64,000 bases of DNA from Sphingomonas sp. (GTDB lineage Bacteria; Pseudomonadota; Alphaproteobacteria; Sphingomonadales; Sphingomonadaceae), in NCBI RefSeq assembly GCF_025362505.1, contig NZ_JANYGG010000013.1:1-64000 (forward strand), given 5' to 3'. Shown here piece by piece: positions 1 through 7,037 of this stretch (its first letter is position 1; every line of letters starts with the position of its first letter). The notes below the pieces were generated by a model, which saw nothing but the letters and a program-made list of their open reading frames with translations, did no database searches and was not told where the DNA came from. The position numbers and the translations under genes are program-made.

Positions 1-1
1 G

Positions 2-241
2 CTCGCCAGCGGCAATGACCTCGTCTCGCTCAGCGGACGGGTGATCAATCCGACCGACGCGACCCAGGCGGTGCCCGCGCTTCAGGCCGACCTGCGCAAT
101 GGAGCCGGCAAGCTGGTTTACAGCTGGACGATCGCCCCGCCTGCGCCGCGCCTGCCACCGCGCGGCAGCACCAGCTTCAACGCCGCAGAACTCGGTGTGC
201 CGGCCGACGCGACGTCGCTGACCCTCCGCTGGGCTAACTAA
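2..241 (+). CDS. C-terminal fragment of a DUF3426-like protein
   Basis: The open frame runs in from the window edge and ends at TAA; no start is visible, so the gene is 5'-truncated. The visible 79 residues contain GRVINPTDATQAVPALQADL followed by a W-T-I...P-P-R-GSTSF pattern. This resembles the small beta-rich C-terminal domain of DUF3426 proteins, which in alphaproteobacteria usually carry an N-terminal MJ0042-type zinc ribbon and a single membrane segment. Neither of those parts is in the window. The family call rests only on the tail, so a periplasmic fimbrial or other beta-sandwich protein remains possible. It converges on the next small minus-strand gene. Confidence 0.5.
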   Translation, partial: LASGNDLVSLSGRVINPTDATQAVPALQADLRNGAGKLVYSWTIAPPAPRLPPRGSTSFNAAELGVPADATSLTLRWAN

Positions 242-253
242 GCTCCTAGCTTT

Positions 254-490
254 TCAGGGAAATTCGACCAACTGTGCAGACTGCCGCTGGCCGTCGATGC
301 GGACCGATGCCCGATGAAACAAACCGCTCTCCGACGGGCGCGATCGGTCGAAATGCACTCTTGCACCCTCGATGATCCGAACCATTACGCGGGCTTCTCC
401 ATGAACTCGGCCGTTCGGCACGAAGCCAATCGGCCCACGCGCCGGCGCGGTGGCATAAACGCTGGCCGCGGCGAGGAGGAGCGCGATCAT
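254..490 (-). CDS. Small putative secreted protein, unknown function
   Basis: I do not recognise this 78-residue protein. It opens with a short hydrophobic stretch (MIALLLAAASVYATA) that looks like a signal peptide with an AxA-type cleavage site, followed by a basic, mixed region without cysteines or a clear motif. The ATG is preceded by GAGGGGG, close to the start. An overlapping longer frame (246..539) looks like a shadow because it has no signal peptide and is arginine-rich. The gene sits between the convergent DUF3426-like fragment and a non-coding stretch before tRNA-Leu. It could also be a spurious ORF. Confidence 0.4.
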   Translation of the reverse strand: MIALLLAAASVYATAPARGPIGFVPNGRVHGEARVMVRIIEGARVHFDRSRPSESGLFHRASVRIDGQRQSAQLVEFP

Positions 491-686
491 GCCCCCTCAA
501 CGCACGTCCTGGCGCCAAGGTAAACAGCGCGTTTACCACTGTCCCGCGCCGGGACCCGATCGTGCCCGGCCGATTGGCCCACGCCGTGACCCCAGCGGGC
601 GCGGCCGATTGGCGTTGCGCGGCCGGAAACGCTTTGCTAGTGGCCGCGCCTTGCCAGAGGCTCCCGATCGTTGAGCCTGTTCACGT

Positions 687-772
687 GCGGTCGTGGCGGA
701 ATGGTAGACGCGCAGCCTTGAGGTGGCTGTGGCCGAAAGGCCGTGGAAGTTCGAGTCTTCTCGACCGCACCA
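687..772 (+). tRNA. tRNA-Leu (anticodon GAG)
   Basis: The acceptor stem GCGGTCG pairs with CGACCGC, and the sequence ends ACCA, so the CCA tail is encoded. The anticodon loop TTGAGGT between CAGCC and GGCTG gives anticodon GAG (720-722), reading CUC leucine codons. There is a long variable arm (TGGCCGAAAGGCC), as expected of class II tRNA-Leu, and a TTCGAGT T-loop. The antisense ORFs across it are shadows. Confidence 0.96.
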
Positions 773-808
773 GAACCGAGCGACCCGCTCACCGCCCCCC
801 AACGGCGA

Positions 809-825
809 AGTCGTCTCAGACGACT
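809..825. terminator. Short perfect hairpin between tRNA-Leu and usher gene
   Basis: AGTCGTC-tca-GACGACT is a 7-bp perfect stem with a 3-base loop. It lies between the converging tRNA-Leu and usher genes. There is no clear T-run on either side, so a terminator role is only a guess. Confidence 0.35.
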
Positions 826-829
826 ATGG

Positions 830-3541
830 TTAATGCAGGGCCGGTCCCGGCGACGCATTGGACGCGATCTGGGGCAGGGTCGTCGGGCGGATCGGCCCGA
901 GCCGGACGGTCGGCTTGCCGCCAGTGACGACAATCGCCGTTTCCAGCGTGGTTGCCGAATGGATCGCGGCGGCCGAGGTAGCTGCGATGCGCGCGGTGTA
1001 ATGACCGTAAGCAACCGAATCGAAGAGAAAATATCCGTCATAGTCGCTTCGCGTGGTCGCGACGGTCCTGCCGGCAGCGTCGACCAGTTCGATGTCGACA
1101 CCTTCGAAGCCGCCGCCGCCCTCCTTGACCAGCACGCCTTCGACTGTGCCCGCGCCGACCAGACCGATTTCGACCTCGGCGGCGATGCCGGGGCGCGGGG
1201 TGACGACCTGCAGCGCCTTGCGCGGCGTGAGTGTCGGATCTCTGAGGCTCGACTGGTCGATCCCGACCGCAACCGGCTGATAGATGGCGAGGCCACCGAC
1301 CGTCGCCTGGCCGCGCTTGTCGGTCGGCTGGGTCGCGGTCCGGGTTCCGGTGGTGATCAGCGCGCCGGGCTCGTCGGGTTCGCCCGGATCGCGCTGGCCA
1401 TTGTCGTTGGAGTCGCGATAAACTCGCGCGCGGACCATGCCGGCGCTCGCCAGCGGCTGGCGCGACGGGCGGAAGCCGCGCGACGGGTCGAGCGAGAAAT
1501 TGAGGTTGAAGCCGACCGCGACCGAACCGTCGGTCGCCGCCTCGGCGGTCAGCGCGACCGCCATCGAGTCGAACCGGCGGATATGCGACAGGCGGGCGCG
1601 ACCGCGGCGGAACTGGCCATCATAGCCGAGCCCCGCCTCCCAATCGGCCTTTTCCGAGGCCGACCAATAGGCCGAAAACTCGACCTGCTTGATGCGGGTC
1701 GAGGGTTTGACGTCGAACGTGCCGCTGCCGCGCAATCGAACCCGGCCGATATGGCCAGCGCCGATCAACGAGGCTTCGACGGTGTCCGGCGGCGCCGGGC
1801 CGTGCGCGTTGCTGGTGTGACGGTAGCGCAGGTCGGTGCCGAGGTTGAATCGCCCGATGTTCGCCGACAAGCGCCCCGCAGCCTCGAGCTCGCGCGACGA
1901 ATCGGCGCGGTCGACGATCCGCAGCGAGGCGGTCGCGGGGACGACCGCACGGCCGATATGGAGCGGTGCCGACAGCGCGAGTTGCGCCTGGCGAATCGAT
2001 CGCTCGCGGATCCCGTTGAGGCGGAAGTCCCTGGCAACCAACGCTTCTCCGGAAATATTGAGGCCGCCGAGCTTGGCCAGCAGCGCGCCCCGGCCGGCGA
2101 GCCCGCCGTGACTGTCGCGCACCCCGGCGACTTCGATCAGCGCCTTGCCGATCGACCGGCGCACCGTTCCCTCGACGAAGGTGAGCCGCTCGTCGTTGAC
2201 CATCTGCATCGTCGCGGCGAGCCCGATCGAGGTGCGTTCGTCGAGGCCGTGTTCGAGCGCGGCGGTCGCCTGGAGCTTCGGCACCAGCTTATTGTCGCGT
2301 GGTGCGCTGCGAAGTGCGACGAGGTCACGCGCGGGCTGGTTGACCCCGGTCCAGTACCAGGTCTTGCCGGGCGGCGCGGCGGCGTCGGCGACGTTGACCG
2401 TCTCGGTCCGGCTGCGCAGCTGGCCTTGCGGGCCGTAGAGCCGAATTTCGACCTGGTTTTCGCCATAGTGCAACGGCACGTCGTCGAAATGATAGCGCTG
2501 GTCGCTACTTGCCGGCGCGAATCCGAGCAGTTCGCCGTTGCGATAGAGTTCGGCCTCCCATCCGGCGGGCAATTCGCCTTCGAAATGGGTGCGGTCGAAC
2601 GCGGTCGGGGTGAACAAGGGGCGATTGGTGACGACCGCGCCGCGACCGACCGCGCCCGATCCGATCAGCCGGCTGTCGAACCCGGCGACATCGCCAAACC
2701 CGAAGTGGGTCGCCTTGAGCGGGCCGAGCAGGGTGGCGTCGGGATCGGACTTGAAGGCGTGGAAGCGCACGCTGTTGGGCTTGCCGCGCACGTCGGTCGC
2801 CATTTGCGCGTCGTAGGACAGCGTCGCGACTTCTCCGGCGGCGAGCAGCGAGGCGCGGCGATCGACGCGGGTGCCGCTGCGCGCGTCGTAGGTCACCCCG
2901 CCGCTGACGACGAAATCGAGCGCCGGGGCGCGCCACAGTCGGTAGGGTAGGCGGACCTGCGGCAATTCGCCGAGGCTGAGGCTCGCCTTGTGGAGCCTGG
3001 CGGCGCGATCATGGCGTTCCCTGGTCAATTCAACCGGCAATTTTGCTTCGGATTCAAGCAATAACATCGATCCGGCGAGCGACGGCTTGACGCCAATCGC
3101 GAACCAGCGGGCGAGCGCCCCAGTCTCGACGCACCAGCCCTCGGGGGTTTCGCGGACGGTTCCGCTCGACAGCATCTCGTGCTTGCCCGCGCCATAGGCG
3201 ACCTGGCCGGTGCCGAGGTCGATGCTGATCCGGTTCTTTTCGTTGAACGCCCAGCCGCTGGCCTTTTTCGCCGCGAGGTCGATGTGCATCGGCACGTCGA
3301 GCGTGGTCAGGAAATCGCCAAGCAGGACGCACGTCCCTTCGGGGGTGCCATAGGCGCGGACCCCGTCGCCAAGCCGCAACTGGCGGATGTTGACCTCGAG
3401 CATATACTGGTCCTCGGGGTCGGCGGTCCACGACGCGCCCGAAGGGGCCGAGGCCGCACCCGTGGCGACGCTGCCCGCGGCGAGCGCCGGCAGCGTCAGC
3501 GCGGCAACGAGGCCGCGGACCAGGCTGCGGGCAAGCCGCAA
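830..3541 (-). CDS. Fimbrial outer-membrane usher (CS1/alpha-type, TcfC-like)
   Basis: This 903-residue protein is probably the outer-membrane pore that assembles and exports pilin subunits handed over by the periplasmic chaperone. It starts with a signal-peptide-like segment (LVAALTLPALAAGSVA) at a TTG preceded by AGGGGG. Around residues 315-350 it has WEAELYRNGELLGF, typical of the E-set-like domain of alternate (CooC/TcfC) ushers. A long beta-rich middle follows, consistent with a barrel. The C-terminus has ARVYRDSNDNGQRDPGEP, like the small globular domains at usher C-termini, then a carboxypeptidase-regulatory-like fold. It is the last gene of the minus-strand pilin-chaperone-usher cluster, 30 bp after the chaperone stop. 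The frame is intact although two upstream genes are broken. The family call comes from motifs and context. Confidence 0.75.
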   Translation of the reverse strand: MRLARSLVRGLVAALTLPALAAGSVATGAASAPSGASWTADPEDQYMLEVNIRQLRLGDGVRAYGTPEGTCVLLGDFLTTLDVPMHIDLAAKKASGWAFNEKNRISIDLGTGQVAYGAGKHEMLSSGTVRETPEGWCVETGALARWFAIGVKPSLAGSMLLLESEAKLPVELTRERHDRAARLHKASLSLGELPQVRLPYRLWRAPALDFVVSGGVTYDARSGTRVDRRASLLAAGEVATLSYDAQMATDVRGKPNSVRFHAFKSDPDATLLGPLKATHFGFGDVAGFDSRLIGSGAVGRGAVVTNRPLFTPTAFDRTHFEGELPAGWEAELYRNGELLGFAPASSDQRYHFDDVPLHYGENQVEIRLYGPQGQLRSRTETVNVADAAAPPGKTWYWTGVNQPARDLVALRSAPRDNKLVPKLQATAALEHGLDERTSIGLAATMQMVNDERLTFVEGTVRRSIGKALIEVAGVRDSHGGLAGRGALLAKLGGLNISGEALVARDFRLNGIRERSIRQAQLALSAPLHIGRAVVPATASLRIVDRADSSRELEAAGRLSANIGRFNLGTDLRYRHTSNAHGPAPPDTVEASLIGAGHIGRVRLRGSGTFDVKPSTRIKQVEFSAYWSASEKADWEAGLGYDGQFRRGRARLSHIRRFDSMAVALTAEAATDGSVAVGFNLNFSLDPSRGFRPSRQPLASAGMVRARVYRDSNDNGQRDPGEPDEPGALITTGTRTATQPTDKRGQATVGGLAIYQPVAVGIDQSSLRDPTLTPRKALQVVTPRPGIAAEVEIGLVGAGTVEGVLVKEGGGGFEGVDIELVDAAGRTVATTRSDYDGYFLFDSVAYGHYTARIAATSAAAIHSATTLETAIVVTGGKPTVRLGPIRPTTLPQIASNASPGPALH

Positions 3542-3571
3542 GCGTATGTGCCCCCTGGCCTTCCCGTGGTC

Positions 3572-4396
3572 CTAGCGCAGCACCGCGCTGGTCTCGGCGA
3601 TCACTTCGGGTCCCATTTCGGTGGTTTCGACATATTGCACCGTGACCGGGCCGCTGGCCGAGGCGAGCAGCTTTTCATTGACCGGGATGGCGATGCTGCG
3701 CGTGGCCAGTTCGGTATAGATCGCGACGCCACGCTGGATCGCGATCGGATCCTTGATCCCCGCCTTCATCACGCGCACTTCGCCGAACGTCGAGCGGGTG
3801 CCGCTGCGGCTCAAGTCGAGCGCGACCGCCGGCTTGCCGTCTTCCTTGACGAGGTGGACGTTGGCGATGCCGGCCTTCGCCTGGAGATTGCCGAGGCGGA
3901 CGATCACCGGGATGGTCACGCCATAGACCGGGGTGAGCGCAAAGCTGATGCCCTTGGCCTCGGTGGTCGGGGCGGCGACCGGGCGTGGCGCCGGGATCGC
4001 GCGAAACAGCAGGTGGACGCGATACTCGCCATCGGCCAGCCCGGCCGGAGCGCGCGCGGCGATGTTGATCGTCTGCGGCTGGTTGGGCGGTAACGTGACC
4101 TTGCGCGGGGCGTAAAGGATCATGTCGGATGCGGCCTGTTCGGCGCTGTTCGGGGTCGGCACGTCGACCAGCGTCCCGTCAGCGGTCATCCGGCGCATTT
4201 CGACGCTGATGCGTTAGGTGGCGACGTCGTCACCGATGTTGTTGAGGATGATCTGCGTGCCGCGGCTGCCGTTGAGCACGATCCGGGTGGGCGCGACGAG
4301 CAGGTCGCCGATGCCGGCGCTGGCCGGGGTGGCGACGGCGCACAGCGCGAGTGGCGCGATGACGGCGAGGCGGGCGATACGCGAAAAAATGGTCAC
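3572..4396 (-). pseudogene. PapD-like fimbrial chaperone interrupted by an in-frame TAA
   Basis: Two ORFs in the same frame (start near 4396 and 3572..4198) form one 274-codon periplasmic pilus chaperone. The first part has a signal peptide ending ATPASAG and the G1-strand-like LVAPTRIVLNGSRGTQIILNN. The second has YAPRKVTLPPNQPQTINI and the C-terminal immunoglobulin-like domain. Codon 61 (plus-strand 4214-4216, tta) reads TAA between GDDVAT and RISVEMRRM, where chaperones of this type normally have a tyrosine (AT-Y-RI). A single C-to-A change in TAC explains it. GTG at 4396 is chosen because GGAG lies 8 bases upstream. Either the gene is inactivated or this is a base-calling error. Restart at the downstream ATG (4198) would give a product without the first strands. 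Confidence 0.82.
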
Positions 4397-4498
4397 GAGC
4401 AGGTCTCCATCCAATGTGGAGCTTTTCTGCGTCCGAACTGGTTACTTTATCGCTAACCATCGCGAAACGAATTGCCGGCGCGCCATGGTCGGGTCACG

Positions 4499-4527
4499 AA
4501 AAAGGGGCCGCCGTTGCCGGCGACCCC
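4499..4527 (-). terminator. Rho-independent terminator after DUF4402 pilin gene 1
   Basis: Read on the minus strand, GGGGTCGCCGG-CAA-CGGCGGCCCC is followed directly by TTTTT. It sits 29 bp after the stop of the first DUF4402 gene and before the chaperone gene. It is nearly identical to the terminator after the second DUF4402 gene. Confidence 0.85.
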
Positions 4528-4555
4528 TGCTGGTCTTCGATCGAACGCGTCGAAC

Positions 4556-5062
4556 TTAATAGTCGACCGTCACGATCAGGTTGCCGGTGTAAACGCCATC
4601 GGTCGTCGCGGGGTCGATGGCGAACGCCCCGCCGACGTTGAAATTACTGCCCGGTGCTCCCGAGTTGGTCAGCAGCACGGTGGCCGGCGCGCTCGGTGTG
4701 AACAGCAGGTTGGTCGTGCCGTTGGTGATGTTGGCGGCGGTGGTGGCGATCTTGACCGTCTGGTTGTTCGACCCGGCGACATTGAAGATCGCCTGCTTGC
4801 CGGTGGCGGAGCAGGTCAGGCCGGTGCCGCAGGTGATCGCGCCCGCCTGGCTGATCGACACCGCGGTCGAAGCGGTGACGGCGGTCAGCAGGATCGTGCC
4901 GAAATCGATGCTCTGGGTCGCAGTAAGCACGAGCGGCTTGACGATCTGCGCCCTGGCGGTGGCTGGCGTGGTCGCGCTGACCGGGGCGGCGAGCGCCGGC
5001 GTTATGGTTAGCGCAGCGGCGGTAACGACGGCGGTGGCCGCCAGGATACGAGCGAAATTCAT
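4556..5062 (-). CDS. DUF4402 pilin-like secreted protein 1
   Basis: This 168-residue protein starts with a signal peptide (MNFARILAATAVVTAAALTI, cleavage near ALA). The mature part is a DUF4402 domain: AQIVKPLVLTATQSIDFGTI near the N-terminus, a two-cysteine segment (CGTGLTCSATG), AIFNVAGSNNQTVKI, and the C-terminal GVYTGNLIVTVDY strand. Such domains occur as subunits of alternate chaperone/usher fimbriae. It is a close paralogue of the next gene upstream, with the same domain layout, a similar AGTGGGGACT ribosome-binding leader and the same terminator type. It is followed by the chaperone and usher genes. The start at 5062 is preferred over the longer ORF because the signal peptide begins there. 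Confidence 0.85.
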   Translation of the reverse strand: MNFARILAATAVVTAAALTITPALAAPVSATTPATARAQIVKPLVLTATQSIDFGTILLTAVTASTAVSISQAGAITCGTGLTCSATGKQAIFNVAGSNNQTVKIATTAANITNGTTNLLFTPSAPATVLLTNSGAPGSNFNVGGAFAIDPATTDGVYTGNLIVTVDY

Positions 5063-5204
5063 AAGATCAGTCCCCACTGGTCTCGACCCGAACCGACGGG
5101 CCGTGGTGAGGAGGCTGTTAACCAAGGCGGGTTGCGACTTTGCTCAGCGATATGGTTACCGCGCCGTTTACGAAGCCGCCGGATCGGATCAGCTTCTTGC
5201 AACG

Positions 5205-5235
5205 AAAAAGGGGCCGCCGTCGCCGGCAGCCCCCC
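5205..5235 (-). terminator. Rho-independent terminator after DUF4402 pilin gene 2
   Basis: On the minus strand, GGGGGCTGCCGG-CGA-CGGCGGCCCC runs into TTTTTC. It lies just downstream of the second DUF4402 gene. It is a near copy of the terminator at 4499..4527, so the terminator was probably duplicated together with the gene. Confidence 0.83.
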
Positions 5236-5261
5236 AAACTCATACCAACGGGTTATCGAAA

Positions 5262-5774
5262 TCAGTTATAATCGACGGTGACGTCCATGTTGCCGGAATA
5301 AACGCCGGCAGGGGTCGTCGGAGCGACGGCGATGCTGCCACCGACCGCGAAGCTCGCGGCGCCGGTTCAGCTGAGCGTCAGCGGGCTGGCCGATGCCGCG
5401 GCGGGCGTGAAGAGCAGCGTCGCCGCCCCCGGGCCAGTGATCGTGGTCGGGGCGACGTATACCTTGACGACCTGGTTGGCCGAGCCGGCGACATTGAAGT
5501 TGGCCGCGCTGGTGGTTCCGCCGCACAACAGCTGGCTGGTGCACGCGACGACGCCGGCTTCGCTGATGTTGACCGTCTGGGTTACGACCATGCCGTTGCG
5601 GATCAGCGTTCCGAAATTGAGGTCGCTGGTCTTGGTCAGCGTCAGCGGATCGACGATCTGGGCGGTGGCGGTTGCCGGAACCGCGGCCCCGACGGGCGCG
5701 GTCGCGGCATAGGCCGGCGCGGCGAACGCGGCGCTGGCGGCGAGCATGGTCAGCGTACGAGCGAATCTGGTCAT
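5262..5774 (-). pseudogene. DUF4402 pilin-like protein 2 with an in-frame TGA
   Basis: The full frame is 171 codons from ATG 5774 to TGA 5262, but codon 136 (plus-strand 5367-5369, tca) is TGA. Before it: signal peptide MTRFARTLTMLAASAAFAAP, AQIVDPLTLTKTSDLNFGTL, and CTSQLLCGGTTSAANFNVAG. After it, in the same frame: TGAASFAVGGSIAVAP and the terminal GVYSGNMDVTVDYN strand. Aligned with pilin 1, the stop replaces a glycine, so GGA to TGA is the simplest change. Loss of the last 34 residues removes the final strands, which should prevent folding or donor-strand assembly. It is either a genuine pseudogene or a sequencing error. The listed 367-residue ORF 5367..6470 joins this frame to upstream shadow sequence. 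Confidence 0.82.
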
Positions 5775-5941
5775 CTGAAGTCCCCACTTGGTTGCAAAAG
5801 CTGGCGGTTTTCCGGACCGACCGGCCAACCGTGAGGAGCGCATTAACCGTGTCGGCTTTCGCTTTTCCTCCGGGACAGGGTTACCGGCGTGTTCACGTTT
5901 GATCCGTGGTGGATGTATTTGCCCGGCAGGTCCGCGTGACG

Positions 5942-6466
5942 TCAAAGATAGTCGACGTCGACCTGGAAATCGCCGCGGAAGTCGCCGTCCACGGTCCCGG
6001 TGACGTGGAGCTCGCCGCCGAAGCGAAAGCTCAACATCCCGTTCGCCCCGATGCGGGGGAGGGTCGGAAGATCGCTGCGGATCGAATCGATGCGGACCTC
6101 GCCCCCCGAAGTTCCAAACAGGCTGATCGACTGCGGCAGGCCGATGCGCACCGCGCGCCCGGGCTCGCCACGCACCGTGACGGTCCCGGCCATCGCCCGC
6201 CCGCCGATCGACATGACCGCGCCGCTGGTCTGGTGCGATCCGTCGGGGCCGAGCGTCGCCGACCCCGCGCCAACGCCGGCGAGGACCAGCCGGTCGAAAT
6301 CGAGATTGGTCTCGACCTCGAGCTTGACGGGTATCGTGGAGTCGGTTTCGGGCGTGGCGGTCGGCGCGACGCACAACCGGCATTGGGCCGCGACCGGCTG
6401 CGCAAGCGCAAGCGCCGCAAACCCCAGCGCGACCGCTGGCAACAAGGACAAGATGCGCACCACCAT
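5942..6466 (-). CDS. DUF4402 pilin-like secreted protein 3
   Basis: This 174-residue protein has a signal peptide (MVVRILSLLPAVALGFAALA, cleavage around VAAQ). The mature part resembles DUF4402: IPVKLEVETNLDFDRLVLAG, a glycine-rich middle, and the closing GDFRGDFQVDVDYL strand. Two cysteines (CRLC) sit near the mature N-terminus rather than mid-domain as in pilins 1 and 2. It is the most divergent paralogue and the first gene of the minus-strand fimbrial cluster, transcribed away from msrB. It could be a tip or adaptor subunit, but that is a guess. The frame is intact; ATG 6466 is chosen because GAAGG lies just upstream and the signal peptide starts there. Confidence 0.75.
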   Translation of the reverse strand: MVVRILSLLPAVALGFAALALAQPVAAQCRLCVAPTATPETDSTIPVKLEVETNLDFDRLVLAGVGAGSATLGPDGSHQTSGAVMSIGGRAMAGTVTVRGEPGRAVRIGLPQSISLFGTSGGEVRIDSIRSDLPTLPRIGANGMLSFRFGGELHVTGTVDGDFRGDFQVDVDYL

Positions 6467-6549
6467 GCATCCTTCGCTAGCAAGGAGGCGTTGAAAGAGG
6501 GTTAAGCGCACCCTAACTGGATGGGCGCCTTCCAATCGCGGAGTAAAGC

Positions 6550-6990
6550 ATGGCCGACAAGATCGAACGCAGCGAAGCCGAGTGGCGCGAGCATCTCGGC
6601 GAGGAACGGTACCGGATCCTGCGCCAGGCCGGCACCGAGGCCGCCTTCTCCGGCGAGTTGCTGAACAACAAGGGCGACGGCGCCTATGTCTGCGGCGCGT
6701 GCGGCGAGCCATTGTTCGCGAGCAGGACCAAGTTCGAAAGCGGCTCGGGCTGGCCCAGCTTCACCGCTCCGGTCGCGGGCGAGGCGGTCGAGGAAATCAC
6801 CGATCGCAGCCACGGCATGACCCGCACCGAAGTGCGCTGTGCCAAATGCGAAGGCCATCTCGGGCACGTCTTCCCCGATGGCCCCGGACCGACCGGCTTG
6901 CGCTATTGCATCAACTCGGCCTCACTCGATTTCGCGCCAGGGGACGAATCCGCGAAGGGTGAACCGGCGGCCAGCGGGGAGCGGCGTTGA
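6550..6990 (+). CDS. msrB: Peptide-methionine (R)-S-oxide reductase MsrB
   Basis: This enzyme reduces methionine-R-sulfoxide in oxidised proteins back to methionine. The 146-residue frame is a single SelR/MsrB domain. It has two zinc-binding CxxC pairs (CGAC near residue 47 and CAKC near 97), the conserved SGSGWPSF segment, GHVFPDGP, and the catalytic cysteine in RYCINS near residue 119. There is no signal peptide, so a cytoplasmic location is expected. It is transcribed divergently from the fimbrial cluster, with only about 80 bp between the two starts, and precedes the PBP gene by 47 bp. Confidence 0.95.
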   Translation: MADKIERSEAEWREHLGEERYRILRQAGTEAAFSGELLNNKGDGAYVCGACGEPLFASRTKFESGSGWPSFTAPVAGEAVEEITDRSHGMTRTEVRCAKCEGHLGHVFPDGPGPTGLRYCINSASLDFAPGDESAKGEPAASGERR

Positions 6991-7037
6991 ACGAGGCGCT
7001 TGGCGAACCGACCGGCCGCCTCTAACCTTCGTCGCCA

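Noticed and set aside
743-2950. 735-residue ORF on the plus strand overlapping the usher gene
   Set aside because: It is antisense to the intact usher frame, has arginine- and aspartate-rich shadow composition, no domain and no ribosome-binding site.
5367-6470. 367-residue ORF joining pilin 2 to upstream sequence
   Set aside because: Its N-terminal part is out of frame with pilin 3 and arginine-rich. The real pilin 2 begins at ATG 5774 with a signal peptide.
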